Source of the DNA: Spartobacteria bacterium
GTDB lineage: Bacteria; Verrucomicrobiota; Verrucomicrobiia; Chthoniobacterales; UBA6821
DNA: 64,000 nt
Assembly (NCBI GenBank): GCA_947471565.1
Contig: CANIVT010000003.1
Coordinates: 91,861 to 155,860 of the forward strand
Direction of reading: 5' to 3'
The first letter of the stretch is position 1. Each line of letters begins with the position of its first letter. Positions 17,634-26,545 of the stretch are shown here, piece after piece. A model generated the notes under the pieces. It was given only the letters and a program-made list of their open reading frames with translations. It searched no databases and had not been told where the DNA came from. Both the position numbers and the translations under genes were made by a program.

Positions 17634-18674
17634 GTGAGTCAGGAGGAAACGATCCTCAACTTTCTCCTGGGGATCCAGCAGGAGTACGGAGGAGCTATTC
17701 CCTTCCACCGATTCATGGCGGAGGCCCTCCATCACCCCCGCTTCGGCTACTACGGGGCACACATCGCCGACGTTGGCGCACGCGGCGACTTCTCCACCTC
17801 CGCAACACTCTCGCCCAGGCTCGGATCCGCCATTGCCTCCTGGGCGCTTGCTCGCGCCAGGGAACGTGGTTGGAAGCGACTCCCTCTCGTCGAGATCGGC
17901 GCAGGAAGCGGTGAACTCGCACGCACGATCCTAGGGCAACTCGGATGGTTCCGGCGACTTCGCACAGACTACTTCATCGTGGAGAGTTCGCCTGTGCTGC
18001 GCGCACGTCAGGAGCATCTGCTTGGTCGCCTCGGAGTGAGGTGGCATGACTCGATGGGGGCTGCCTTGGAGGCCCTCGGAGGCCGGGCTCTGATTTTCAG
18101 CAACGAACTGGTCGATGCCTTTCCCTGCAAACTCTTTGAAAAGTCGCCCGAAGGATGGAGTGAACTCGGGGTGAGACTTTCAGCGGAAGGAGGACTCTCT
18201 GAATGCTTTGTCGGAGAAAAACTGGATAATCCGTGGTTCGGAAAACTGGGTCACTTGCCAACGGGACAGCGCGTGGAACGTCATGATTCCTATGATGAAT
18301 GGCTGAATTCGTGGGCTGCGTCCTGGCGTGAAGGATCGCTGCTGACCATTGATTACGGCGACCTTGCCCAAGACCTGTATACGCACAGTCCCGCCGGATC
18401 TCTACGTGGCTATTGGAAACACCGCCGCCTCACGGGCCGCGATGTGTACTCACGGTTCGGAAAACAGGATCTCACCGCTGACGTCAACTTCAGCGACCTC
18501 ATGGATTGGGGTCTGCAAGCGGGATGGAGGACTCTCCAATTCACCACGCAGCGGGAGTTCCTTCAAACCTGGTGCCGCAAATCCTCGGAGTCAGCAGAGA
18601 AAGAGGGAATCCTCGATTCACCCCAAGGGGCGGGAGGCGCTTTCAAAGTTCTGGAACAAGTTCCGGAATGTTGA
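17634..18674 (+). CDS. MidA/NDUFAF7-like SAM-dependent methyltransferase
   Basis: A 346-residue COG1565 (DUF185) protein with a GTG start. FHRFMAEALHHPRFGYYG is the conserved N-terminal motif, VEIGAGSGELARTIL is the SAM-binding motif, and LIFSNELVDAFPCKLFE is the family signature. LLTIDYGDLAQDLY and YWKHRRLTGRDVY follow. The mitochondrial homologue methylates an Arg of a complex I subunit; the bacterial substrate is generally not known. Its TGA directly abuts the convergent lptD stop with no spacer. Confidence 0.88.
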   Translation: MSQEETILNFLLGIQQEYGGAIPFHRFMAEALHHPRFGYYGAHIADVGARGDFSTSATLSPRLGSAIASWALARARERGWKRLPLVEIGAGSGELARTILGQLGWFRRLRTDYFIVESSPVLRARQEHLLGRLGVRWHDSMGAALEALGGRALIFSNELVDAFPCKLFEKSPEGWSELGVRLSAEGGLSECFVGEKLDNPWFGKLGHLPTGQRVERHDSYDEWLNSWAASWREGSLLTIDYGDLAQDLYTHSPAGSLRGYWKHRRLTGRDVYSRFGKQDLTADVNFSDLMDWGLQAGWRTLQFTTQREFLQTWCRKSSESAEKEGILDSPQGAGGAFKVLEQVPEC

Positions 18675-21074
18675 CTATTGAGCAGAAGGTTGAGCCGACG
18701 GACTGAGCGGACTGGAGCCTGCCTGGCGGGCACCACTAAAGGCGAGGGGCAGGGTCACTTGCGGCAGATCCTTGAGCGTGAAGGTGATCAGCGCGCCGTA
18801 TTGGTTCTGCCCTGATTGGGTCGCGGTTCCCTGATTGGATCGCACCTCGGCTCCAAAGGAGACAATCCAACTGGAAAGGTCACGGTGGATCAAATAGCGC
18901 TGGTAGATGAGGGCATTGTTATTGTTGGCCGTGGTTGTTCCGGGTGTGTTGTAGATTTCCTGGGCGCTGATCGACCAGTGATCGTTCACTTTCCAGAAAG
19001 CCCCGAAGGGATACTGGTTATCGCTTGGATATCCCGCATAGTTGTTGATGTAGCGGGTGCCGAAATTGAACGAGAAGTTTCTGACAGGCATTACGACGAA
19101 GTCGGTGTTCAACTCCGTGAATCCGTCGGTTCCGATCGGCACCTGCGAGCCGACGAGGAAATTGCACCAACTTACCGGCGCAAATGTCATTCTGTTGTTG
19201 AGGTTAGAGAGCGGACCGTTCTGATAGGGGTTAATCCCGTTCACATCAATGAAGGTGTCGACGAAAAACCAGTCATAGGTGTCCCCGTCCCGACGCGTCT
19301 GAAGACGATTGCGGGTACCGATTCGCCAGATGGCCCACGTATCGATCGAATCGATTGCGCCGAACTGAGGGAAATCAAGCGGTTCAAGCTGGGTAGAACT
19401 TGGTTGGTATCCGGAACGGGTCGTTTGGTTCGGGTTATTAGGCAACAATCGGTCGAACTGGGGCACCTGATTCACGTTGGGACCACCGGCGTACACATAG
19501 GAAAGGTTGCTGTAGGGCTGGAAAACATGCCTCAGGCCATCAAGCCCCAACCAGCGGGACTGCATCCATTCAAAGCTTCTTGAAATCTTGAAGGAATTCT
19601 CCAAGCCCGCGTTGAAGATCCCACGGGAAATACTTCCGGTGGTGTGGAGTGCATTGCCGGGAGGTATCCCGGCAACCGTATTGGTAGTCTGATTAACATT
19701 ACTATAGGGATAGGTGTTAATCCCTGTGCCATTGGTCCCCTGAAAATAGGCGCCCTGACTGTAAAAGGTCCCGCGGATGCCGATCTTCGGAACCGTGGAG
19801 AGCCATCCCCAGAGAGTTTGCGGGGCACTGATCTGATGGAAGGTGTCAAATCGCGTGGCGCTATAATTATCTCCGATTTGATTGAACTGATTCGTTTGAT
19901 TGGAAAATTTTCTACCCAGTTGCCCGAGTGCCGTGGTGCCGTCGTAATAAACCGGCAATCCGAGAAGAGGCTCCTGCTTGAAATCAAATGCGGCTTCGGG
20001 TTGACGCGTCGTGGTTTGCTGAAAGTTGTTCATCTGCCAACGAGTGACCAACGACGCGGTGTAAAAGTCACCCATTTTGGTCAGGGTGACGTTGTTGTCG
20101 GGTTCGGGATTAAAGCGGTTCTCGGCGGGATAGAAGTCCTGCATGAAATCGCGGTCACTCAGTTTGGTCATGTCAAAGGTGATGTAGGTCTCGTCGGAGA
20201 GATACATCTTACCCTGATACCCGATACGGTAACGGCTCGGGGAGGCCGTTTCCGGAAGTTCGCCGGGGCCACCCGTTTTCTGGCCCGGATCCTGATCATT
20301 GACATAGTAAGAGACGAACTTGCCGTAGCTTCGGTCGTTCTTGCCGAATTTGAGATTGGCGTCGAATCCCACCGCATACCCGCGGAGGGTGCGGTAGTCC
20401 TGGCGGATCGTGGCCAGAAAATTGTCGCCGGTTCCAAGAGGAAACGTGTAGGCCGTCAGCAGGTACCCACCCCAGTTGGAATCGTATCCGGGGGCAATCT
20501 GAAAACCTTGGCTGCGGAGATTCCCGAAAGCGTAGGGCAGCCAGAAAACGGGGATTTTACCAACATAAAGAGTCGAATTGAGCATCACGACGCGGTCGCC
20601 GGGGTAGAGACGGATCGTCCGGGCGTGAACATGCCAGTCTGGCATCGAGGAATCGGATGTGGTGATGTCCGATTCCCGGAGCGAGAACTGCCGGGTTCCA
20701 AAGCCCTTCGCCGACAGCGAACTGAATTTCAGCGGTCCATGACTGCCGTCGAACTCCAGTGCGCGGACCTGCTTGGTCTCCAGATTGTAGAAAGCCCTTT
20801 GTCCGCTGAATAGGTTCTCCCCGGAATAGATGCGGACGTTGCCTAGCAGCAGGACATCGCGGGTGTCGGGATTGTACTCGGCATGGTCAGCATAGATCGC
20901 CAGATCCCCGTAGCGGATCTGGACATTATTGTCGGCGACAGCCGTCCCGTTCTCAAACCGTGTATCCCCTTCTGCAGTGATCTCGACCGGTTTGTCCGCA
21001 AAGTTGCCGAACTGGGCACGGAGGGGTGCTCCGGCGGTCAGCAGTAGGGCAGAAATCAGGAGAAAACGACGCAT
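18675..21074 (-). CDS. lptD: LPS-assembly outer membrane protein LptD
   Basis: A 799-residue protein with a signal peptide (RRFLLISALLLTAGAPLRAQ). Residues 30-150 form an OstA/LptA-like jellyroll (VEITAEGDTRFENGTAVADN, then YADHAEYNPDTRDVLLLGNV), and the rest is a long beta-barrel rich in aromatic-ended strands (IPVFWLPYAFGNLRSQGF, then APGYDSNWGGYLL). LptD inserts lipopolysaccharide into the outer leaflet. Only limited sequence identity to proteobacterial LptD is expected, but the order of domains fits. It lies 97 bp downstream of phoU and may share the pst transcript. Confidence 0.82.
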   Translation of the reverse strand: MRRFLLISALLLTAGAPLRAQFGNFADKPVEITAEGDTRFENGTAVADNNVQIRYGDLAIYADHAEYNPDTRDVLLLGNVRIYSGENLFSGQRAFYNLETKQVRALEFDGSHGPLKFSSLSAKGFGTRQFSLRESDITTSDSSMPDWHVHARTIRLYPGDRVVMLNSTLYVGKIPVFWLPYAFGNLRSQGFQIAPGYDSNWGGYLLTAYTFPLGTGDNFLATIRQDYRTLRGYAVGFDANLKFGKNDRSYGKFVSYYVNDQDPGQKTGGPGELPETASPSRYRIGYQGKMYLSDETYITFDMTKLSDRDFMQDFYPAENRFNPEPDNNVTLTKMGDFYTASLVTRWQMNNFQQTTTRQPEAAFDFKQEPLLGLPVYYDGTTALGQLGRKFSNQTNQFNQIGDNYSATRFDTFHQISAPQTLWGWLSTVPKIGIRGTFYSQGAYFQGTNGTGINTYPYSNVNQTTNTVAGIPPGNALHTTGSISRGIFNAGLENSFKISRSFEWMQSRWLGLDGLRHVFQPYSNLSYVYAGGPNVNQVPQFDRLLPNNPNQTTRSGYQPSSTQLEPLDFPQFGAIDSIDTWAIWRIGTRNRLQTRRDGDTYDWFFVDTFIDVNGINPYQNGPLSNLNNRMTFAPVSWCNFLVGSQVPIGTDGFTELNTDFVVMPVRNFSFNFGTRYINNYAGYPSDNQYPFGAFWKVNDHWSISAQEIYNTPGTTTANNNNALIYQRYLIHRDLSSWIVSFGAEVRSNQGTATQSGQNQYGALITFTLKDLPQVTLPLAFSGARQAGSSPLSPSAQPSAQ

Positions 21075-21170
21075 TTTGGGGAACTCCGAGGCTATGGGGT
21101 GATAAACCCGTTCAAAAGAGAAAAATACCCCGCAAGACGATCCGGTCGGAGTCGTTATCCCCAGGTAAAA

Positions 21171-21872
21171 CTACTTGCCCAAATGGCGGATATCCTCGGC
21201 CATGACTGCAAAGACCACATCTTCGGCCATATTCGCCGCATGATCCCCAATCCGTTCCAGGCAACGGCTGATCAGGATCAGATTCAGATAGATGGGGAGA
21301 TTGGCCGAGTCGTCCTGCATCCGATTCACCATCTTGTCGGCGAGTTCCCTGTTCATCCGGTCGAGTTCCTTGTCGCGCGCCTTCAGTTCCACGGCCAGTG
21401 GGGCATTACGCTCGGCAAAGGCCCTCACGGCGTCATCGAGCATCGAAAGGGCGAGACGGGCCGGCTCGTCCAGCAGATGGATCTCGGGGATTTCGGGGTG
21501 CTCGTTGATCTTGCGGGCACGACGGGCGATGTTGACCGCCTGATCCGCGACGCGCTCCACGTTGGCGCCGATCTTGATCGAAGCGACAACCTCCCGGAGA
21601 TCCGAAGCAACCGGCTGAAAACGGCTCATCACCTCGATGCCTTCCCGGTCGATCTGCATTTCCAGCATGTCGATTTCCTCGTCCTCGGCGATCACGTCAT
21701 TGCACCAAGCATCATCCCGCTCCATCAGTCCGCGCAGCGAATTACGGAGGTTGCGTTGGGCAAGACTCGACATCGTCAGCAGATCCCCCCTCAGCTGATT
21801 AAGGGCGGAGGTGAAGGTTGTGAGCGTGTGAGGGCGGGCGGGTTCCTGGTGCATGGCGGGGGTCTGGATCAA
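21171..21872 (-). CDS. phoU: Phosphate uptake regulator PhoU
   Basis: A 233-residue protein of two PhoU three-helix repeats. The metal-binding signatures are visible as [20 protein letters not shown] in the first repeat and [20 protein letters not shown] in the second (E-x-x-x-D in each). PhoU links the Pst transporter to the Pho regulon sensor. The ATG at 21872 overlaps the pstB stop by 4 bp (ATGA), which supports this start over the one six codons later. No phoB/phoR genes are in the window. Confidence 0.94.
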   Translation of the reverse strand: MIQTPAMHQEPARPHTLTTFTSALNQLRGDLLTMSSLAQRNLRNSLRGLMERDDAWCNDVIAEDEEIDMLEMQIDREGIEVMSRFQPVASDLREVVASIKIGANVERVADQAVNIARRARKINEHPEIPEIHLLDEPARLALSMLDDAVRAFAERNAPLAVELKARDKELDRMNRELADKMVNRMQDDSANLPIYLNLILISRCLERIGDHAANMAEDVVFAVMAEDIRHLGK

Positions 21873-22690
21873 CCGAATCGTCCTGTGATGTATTCCTCGG
21901 TCTGTTTCTTGGCTGGGTTGGTGAAAATCGATCGGGTGTCACCCATCTCGATCAGGTTACCGAGATAGAAAAAGGCGGTCAGGTCCGAGACCCTACTGGC
22001 CTGTTGCATGTTGTGGGTCACGATCACGATCGTGAAGTCCTTTTTGAGTTCCATGATCAGTTCCTCGACCTTCGCAGTGGCGATCGGATCAAGGGCGGAG
22101 CAAGGCTCATCCATCAACAGGATCTCCGGCCTACTAGCCACGGCCCGCGCGATACAGAGACGCTGCATCTGCCCTCCCGAGAGGCCCAGGGCGCTGTCGT
22201 GGAGGCGATCCTTGACCTCATCCCAGAGAGCAGCTGAACGCAGGCACCGCTCCACGGTCTCGTCAAAAAGGGCCTTGTTCCTCTCCCCCGTAATGCGGAG
22301 GGGATAGACGATGTTCTCGTAGATCGACATCGGGAAAGGATTCGATTTCTGGAAGACCATCCCGATGCGGCGGCGCAGGGCGATGATCTCGACGGAGGGA
22401 TCAAAGATACTGGTGCCGTGGATCGTGATGTCTCCCTCATGGCGGATACCCGGGATCAGTTCGTTCATCCGGTTGAAGTTGCGGAGCAGGGTCGACTTGC
22501 CGCAACCCGAGGGACCGATGAACGCCGTTACCTTTCGAGAGGGGATCTCGAGGGTAATGCCGTGAAGGACGCGTTTCTCACCGTAATAGAATTTGAAATC
22601 GTCCACCTTGATGAAGTTGGACTCACCAGGAACGAAATCGTCGGTGAGTTCAAGCGTGCGCGATGAAGGCTGGTTTTCCTCGGAAGTCAT
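21869..22690 (-). CDS. pstB: Phosphate ABC transporter ATP-binding protein
   Basis: ABC ATPase of the high-affinity phosphate importer. Walker A is [16 protein letters not shown], the signature is [18 protein letters not shown], and Walker B is [36 protein letters not shown] and [13 protein letters not shown] are typical of PstB. At 273 residues it is slightly longer than usual because of a polar N-terminal stretch. It lies 3 bp after pstA. Confidence 0.96.
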   Translation of the reverse strand: MTSEENQPSSRTLELTDDFVPGESNFIKVDDFKFYYGEKRVLHGITLEIPSRKVTAFIGPSGCGKSTLLRNFNRMNELIPGIRHEGDITIHGTSIFDPSVEIIALRRRIGMVFQKSNPFPMSIYENIVYPLRITGERNKALFDETVERCLRSAALWDEVKDRLHDSALGLSGGQMQRLCIARAVASRPEILLMDEPCSALDPIATAKVEELIMELKKDFTIVIVTHNMQQASRVSDLTAFFYLGNLIEMGDTRSIFTNPAKKQTEEYITGRFG

Positions 22691-22693
22691 GGT

Positions 22694-23569
22694 TCAAGAG
22701 TATTTTTTGCGGAAAACAATCTGGGTCAGGACGTTGGTCACCGTGACCAGGGTCACGAGGACCAACGAGGCCGCCCAGGCCATCTTCACGTGATAGGCAT
22801 AGGGGAGCGAGGCGAAGTTGTAGATCAGCACCGAAAGCGAGGCGCTTGGCTGCATGACAGAACTGATCCAGTTCTGGCTGAAGAGCGCGGTGAAAATCAC
22901 CGGGGCGGTCTCACCGGCAGCGCGGCCGACGGCCAGCATGATGCCCGTCATCATTGCGGGAAGCGCCTGGGGAAGGACGATTCTCCAGATGGTCTGGAAA
23001 TGGGTGGCGCCGACACCGAAAGAGGCCTCCCGGAAAGCCTTGGGAACACCCAGCAGCGCCTGTTCCCCAGTCAGCAGGATGGTGGGTAGGATCAGGATCG
23101 AGAGAGCGACGCCGCCGGCCAGAGATGAAAACTGATGGGTTGGCAACACGACGACGGCAAAGGCAAAAACACCGCAAATGATCGACGGAATGCCGGTCAG
23201 CAACTTGGCCACGACGCGGACCGCACCGGAAAGACGGGAGGCGGGAGCGTATTCGTTAATGTAGATCGCGGAGAGGATGCCCAGGGGTATGGCCAGCAGC
23301 AGGGAGATTCCGACCATCACCACCGTGCCTACCAGTGCGTTCCCAAATCCTCCTCCCTCAAGTCCCGGCGCCGGGGGAAGCTGGGTGAATAGCGATGGGG
23401 AGACGAGAGAGAGACCATTCTTCACCACGAGCACCACGATGGAAAAAAGCGGCACAAGCGTGAGAAGCGAGAGCGACACGCAGAGGAAGGTGAGCACCCT
23501 GTTCCTCAGCAGGCGCAAGGGCGAAGTTTGCCGTCCTGCGTTGGAAAAAAAGTTTTCGGGGGAGGCCAT
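22694..23569 (-). CDS. pstA: Phosphate ABC transporter permease PstA
   Basis: A 291-residue inner-membrane permease with about six hydrophobic helices. The MetI-type permease signature is visible as EASFGVGATHFQTIWRIVLP. GILSAIYINEYAPASRLSGA and LLTGIPSIICGVFAFAVVVL are PstA-like. It pairs with PstC to form the phosphate channel driven by PstB. It follows pstC after 15 bp. Confidence 0.93.
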   Translation of the reverse strand: MASPENFFSNAGRQTSPLRLLRNRVLTFLCVSLSLLTLVPLFSIVVLVVKNGLSLVSPSLFTQLPPAPGLEGGGFGNALVGTVVMVGISLLLAIPLGILSAIYINEYAPASRLSGAVRVVAKLLTGIPSIICGVFAFAVVVLPTHQFSSLAGGVALSILILPTILLTGEQALLGVPKAFREASFGVGATHFQTIWRIVLPQALPAMMTGIMLAVGRAAGETAPVIFTALFSQNWISSVMQPSASLSVLIYNFASLPYAYHVKMAWAASLVLVTLVTVTNVLTQIVFRKKYS

Positions 23570-23584
23570 GGGTTGGAACGGAGA

Positions 23585-24580
23585 TCAGGCGAGGCCAGCG
23601 GTTGCCTTCTGCGTGCGCCGGAGAACCGCTTCCCCTGCCATATTGACCACAAGGGTCAGCAACACGAGCAGGATGGCGGCATACATCAGGGCATTGATCT
23701 GGATCCCCTCCGCCTCGGCAAACTGATTGGCGAGCAGGGCCGCAAGGGTATTGGAGGGGGAAAGCAGCGACCAGGAGAGGCGCTGGCTGTTTCCGATAAG
23801 CATGGCGACGGCCATGGTTTCCCCCATCGCGCGGCCAAAGGCCAGGATGGTGGAGGCCACGATGCCCGGAGCGGCCGTAGGGATAATGACGCCGAGGATT
23901 GCCTCCCAGCGAGTTGCACCGAGGGCATAAGCCCCCTCACGCAGCGAATTGGGAACGGCGACCAGGGCGGTTCTGGAAATCGCGGTGATCGTGGGCAGAA
24001 CCATAAGGGCAAGCACGAGACTCGCCGTGAGAAGGCTGTTGCCGTAGGCCGGTCCCTCAAAGAGGGGGATAAAACCAAGGTGCCGGGCCAGAAGACCGCC
24101 CAGCGACTGGACGAGCGGGATGATCACGAAGATCCCCCAGAGACCGTAGACCACGCTGGGTATGGCGGCCAGCAACTCGACGACAAAGCGGATCGCCTGC
24201 CGGACGGAATCAGGCAGGAAGTTCTCACTGAGAAAGAGAGCAATCGCCAGGCCGAGTGGCAATGCCAAGGCAAGCGCCAGCAGGCTACTCTCCACCGTGC
24301 CCAGAATGACGGGCAGGACACCGAAGACATCCCTGTTCGGGCTCCATTGGATTCCGGTAACAAACCCCAGACCGAAGCGATGAACCGCAGGGAATGCCTT
24401 GGTCAGGATCTCTCCCAAAATGAAGACCAGAAGAACAACGACACTCGCGGATGCCAGCCATGAAACAGCCCTCAGCAGGTCAAAGCGCCTGCGGTACTCA
24501 CGACGCACGGGTGCGTCGGGGAGTACGGGGATCGGATGTCTGCCTTCGTCGGCCACGGATTCTTCGGCCGAAAGCGTCAC
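23585..24580 (-). CDS. pstC: Phosphate ABC transporter permease PstC
   Basis: A 331-residue permease with six or more hydrophobic helices. LLAAIPSVVYGLWGIFVIIP and the permease signature REGAYALGATRWEAILGVII are diagnostic, and GRAMGETMAVAMLIGN is the usual PstC C-terminal motif. About 45 polar residues precede the first helix. It forms the membrane channel with PstA. Its start overlaps the pstS stop by 4 bp, so the order is pstS-pstC-pstA-pstB-phoU in one operon. Confidence 0.94.
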   Translation of the reverse strand: MTLSAEESVADEGRHPIPVLPDAPVRREYRRRFDLLRAVSWLASASVVVLLVFILGEILTKAFPAVHRFGLGFVTGIQWSPNRDVFGVLPVILGTVESSLLALALALPLGLAIALFLSENFLPDSVRQAIRFVVELLAAIPSVVYGLWGIFVIIPLVQSLGGLLARHLGFIPLFEGPAYGNSLLTASLVLALMVLPTITAISRTALVAVPNSLREGAYALGATRWEAILGVIIPTAAPGIVASTILAFGRAMGETMAVAMLIGNSQRLSWSLLSPSNTLAALLANQFAEAEGIQINALMYAAILLVLLTLVVNMAGEAVLRRTQKATAGLA

Positions 24581-25590
24581 TTGACGGTCTGCAGTGCCGC
24601 CGTGACCTTCTCAACCACGGAATCAGGCAGGGAAATGTATCCGAGCTCAGGAGCGGCCTGCTGACCGGTAGTCAGGCCGTAATTGACGAAGGCCTTGATG
24701 GCTGCCGCCTTGGCTGCATCCGTGTTGCTCTTCTTCACGAGGAGCCAGGTCAAGGTGGCGATCGGGTAATCATTGGCACCCTCGGGATCGGTGATGAAGG
24801 CGCGGAAGTTGGCTGGAAGCGCAACCGAAGCCAGGGTGGCGGCACCGCTCTCGATGGTCGGGGCGACGAAGTTGCCGCTCTTGTTCTGAAGGGAAGCCAT
24901 GGTGAGCTTGTTGTTGGCCGCGTAGCCGAACTCGACGTAACCGATGGCGCCGGGGGTCTGCTTGATCAGGGCGGTCACGCCATCATTGCCCTTGCCGGAA
25001 ACTCCGACAGGCCACGTAACCTGTTTGCCGCTACCGACCTTGGTGGCAAAATCAGGGCTGACCGCCGCGATGTGGGCGGTGAAAACGGCCGTCGTGCCGC
25101 TGCCATCGGCTCGCGTGACGACCGTCACAGGCGTCGAGGGAAGCTTGGAATCGGGGTTCTCCTTGGCGATGAGGGGATCGTTCCAGACCTTGACCGTGCC
25201 GAGCAGAATGCCGGCGACGGCCTGGCGGGAAAGCTTCAGGCCGGCTGGGACACCGGGAATGTTGTAGGCCAGCACGATGGTGCCCGCAGTGGCGGGGAGC
25301 AGGAGGACGTTGTCGGAGACTTTGGCGATCTCGGCATCGCTCATCGCGACGTCACTGGCGCCAAAATCGGTGATCCCGTCGGTGAACTGCTTCACGCCGG
25401 CGCCGCTACCGACACCCTGATAATTCACGGTCACATCGGGGTTGGACTTCTTGAAATCGGAAGCCCAGCGCATATAGAGAGGAGCGGGAAAGGTCGCGCC
25501 CGAACCATTGATGGTGACCGGAGAAGCCTGGAGACCGATGGAGAAGAGAAGGGAGGATACGAGAGCCCCGGTAATAAAGTAACAATTCAT
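24577..25590 (-). CDS. pstS: Periplasmic phosphate-binding protein PstS
   Basis: A 337-residue binding protein with a signal peptide (FITGALVSSLLFSIGLQA). The mature part opens VTINGSGATFPAPLYMRWAS, the classic PstS phosphate-binding start. VGSGAGVKQFTDGITDFGAS and VVTRADGSGTTAVFTAHI line the rest of the site, and GAIGYVEFGYA is conserved. It captures phosphate for PstCAB. The 115-bp gap upstream holds a 7-bp palindrome but no clear Pho box that I can defend. Confidence 0.95.
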   Translation of the reverse strand: MNCYFITGALVSSLLFSIGLQASPVTINGSGATFPAPLYMRWASDFKKSNPDVTVNYQGVGSGAGVKQFTDGITDFGASDVAMSDAEIAKVSDNVLLLPATAGTIVLAYNIPGVPAGLKLSRQAVAGILLGTVKVWNDPLIAKENPDSKLPSTPVTVVTRADGSGTTAVFTAHIAAVSPDFATKVGSGKQVTWPVGVSGKGNDGVTALIKQTPGAIGYVEFGYAANNKLTMASLQNKSGNFVAPTIESGAATLASVALPANFRAFITDPEGANDYPIATLTWLLVKKSNTDAAKAAAIKAFVNYGLTTGQQAAPELGYISLPDSVVEKVTAALQTVK

Positions 25591-25640
25591 GGTGATGGAT
25601 GGCTGAGTTTCAGATTCAACGTGCGGAAGCCCCCCATTGA

Positions 25641-25656
25641 CAAGCCTTGAGGCTTG
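25641..25656. promoter_or_regulatory. Perfect 7+7 bp palindrome upstream of pstS
   Basis: CAAGCCT-TG-AGGCTTG lies about 50 bp before the pstS ATG. The 2-nt centre is too short for a stable RNA loop, so a protein-binding site is more likely than a terminator. No known operator is matched. A similar shorter site (AGCCT-TTG-AGGCT, 4017-4029) lies 27 bp before the gnd start. Confidence 0.3.
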
Positions 25657-25705
25657 GGTAGCGATCCTCCGGCTGTGACATTTCTGCCAAATCCGGGTAA
25701 TGATC

Positions 25706-26344
25706 TCAGCGTCGCCGATTCCAGGAAATGGTCGCGTAACGCCCTTCGCCGATCAGTCGGGCTGCCGATATCTCTTCGGTTTCCAGAATCCTCATTCGAC
25801 AGATCCCACCCAAGTACGAGGTGAGGTCTTCACCTTTGAGCCCTGAATGGGTAAGCAAACTTCCCTGGTAGAGAAGGGCACCTCCGCTTCTACGGATGGC
25901 TCCACCCAGTACCTTCCGGCCATCCACCATCAGGTCATCCCTGCTGGGAGAAGCAAAGCAGGAGGGCCCCTCCGAAACCTCGCCGTCGCCCGCAAGACTC
26001 CCCCCGAGACGTGAGGAAACGGCACCGTGAAGCATGCGGTAAAAAAGGGAGGGAGACGTTCCCGAAAGGGGATTCCCGGCAGGGATCATCAAAGAAAAGG
26101 TCAAGTCCTCGCCGTGAACGACCATCCCGCCTCCACTCCAGCGACGGACCGCCGGAAGATCGGGATACGATTTCTCGACGAGGGCATGGGATTGGAAATA
26201 GCCGAATGTGACGCACGGAGCTTTCCATTGATAAACCCGGAGAGTCGGCCGTTGAACCCTGGAGAGCAGCACCTCATCCAGCGCCATCTGCATCGGACCG
26301 TCGAAAGCCTCCGCGGGGATGATCACGTCAAGTTCATCAAACAT
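25706..26344 (-). CDS. Lipoate-protein ligase A-like protein
   Basis: A 212-residue member of the LplA/LipB/BPL fold. It contains AVRRWSGGGMVVHGEDLTFS (the RRxSGGGxVxH motif that binds lipoyl-adenylate) and LMVDGRKVLGGAIRRSGGAL (with the catalytic Lys of the K-x-x-G-G-A motif). These proteins attach lipoate or octanoate to lipoyl domains of dehydrogenases. It lacks the small accessory C-terminal domain of E. coli LplA, so an octanoyl transferase of the LipM type is equally possible. It is divergent from valS with 201 bp of non-coding DNA between them. Confidence 0.85.
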   Translation of the reverse strand: MFDELDVIIPAEAFDGPMQMALDEVLLSRVQRPTLRVYQWKAPCVTFGYFQSHALVEKSYPDLPAVRRWSGGGMVVHGEDLTFSLMIPAGNPLSGTSPSLFYRMLHGAVSSRLGGSLAGDGEVSEGPSCFASPSRDDLMVDGRKVLGGAIRRSGGALLYQGSLLTHSGLKGEDLTSYLGGICRMRILETEEISAARLIGEGRYATISWNRRR

Positions 26345-26545
26345 GAGTGTTCCATGCTCCCTCCGCTACAGCAGGGCGTCACACTTTTTCTTCATGGGCT
26401 GTTTCAATTCTTGATTCCCGAGTCATGCCGGAAAGGCTGCATTCCCAAAAAGAGCGTCTTGCTGCGACGAATTGAGCCTCATCGCCCCCTATTTCCACCT
26501 TTCCGCATCAATCCGATTTACCCTAGATTCAAAGTTCATTTTTAC

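Noticed and set aside
25591..25705. Pho box before pstS
   Set aside because: TGTCA-like words are present but not as two 7-bp repeats with the 4-bp spacing of a Pho box.
26027..26545. 173-codon extension before valS
   Set aside because: It overlaps the divergent ligase gene and has no ValRS similarity. The family start is at 26546.
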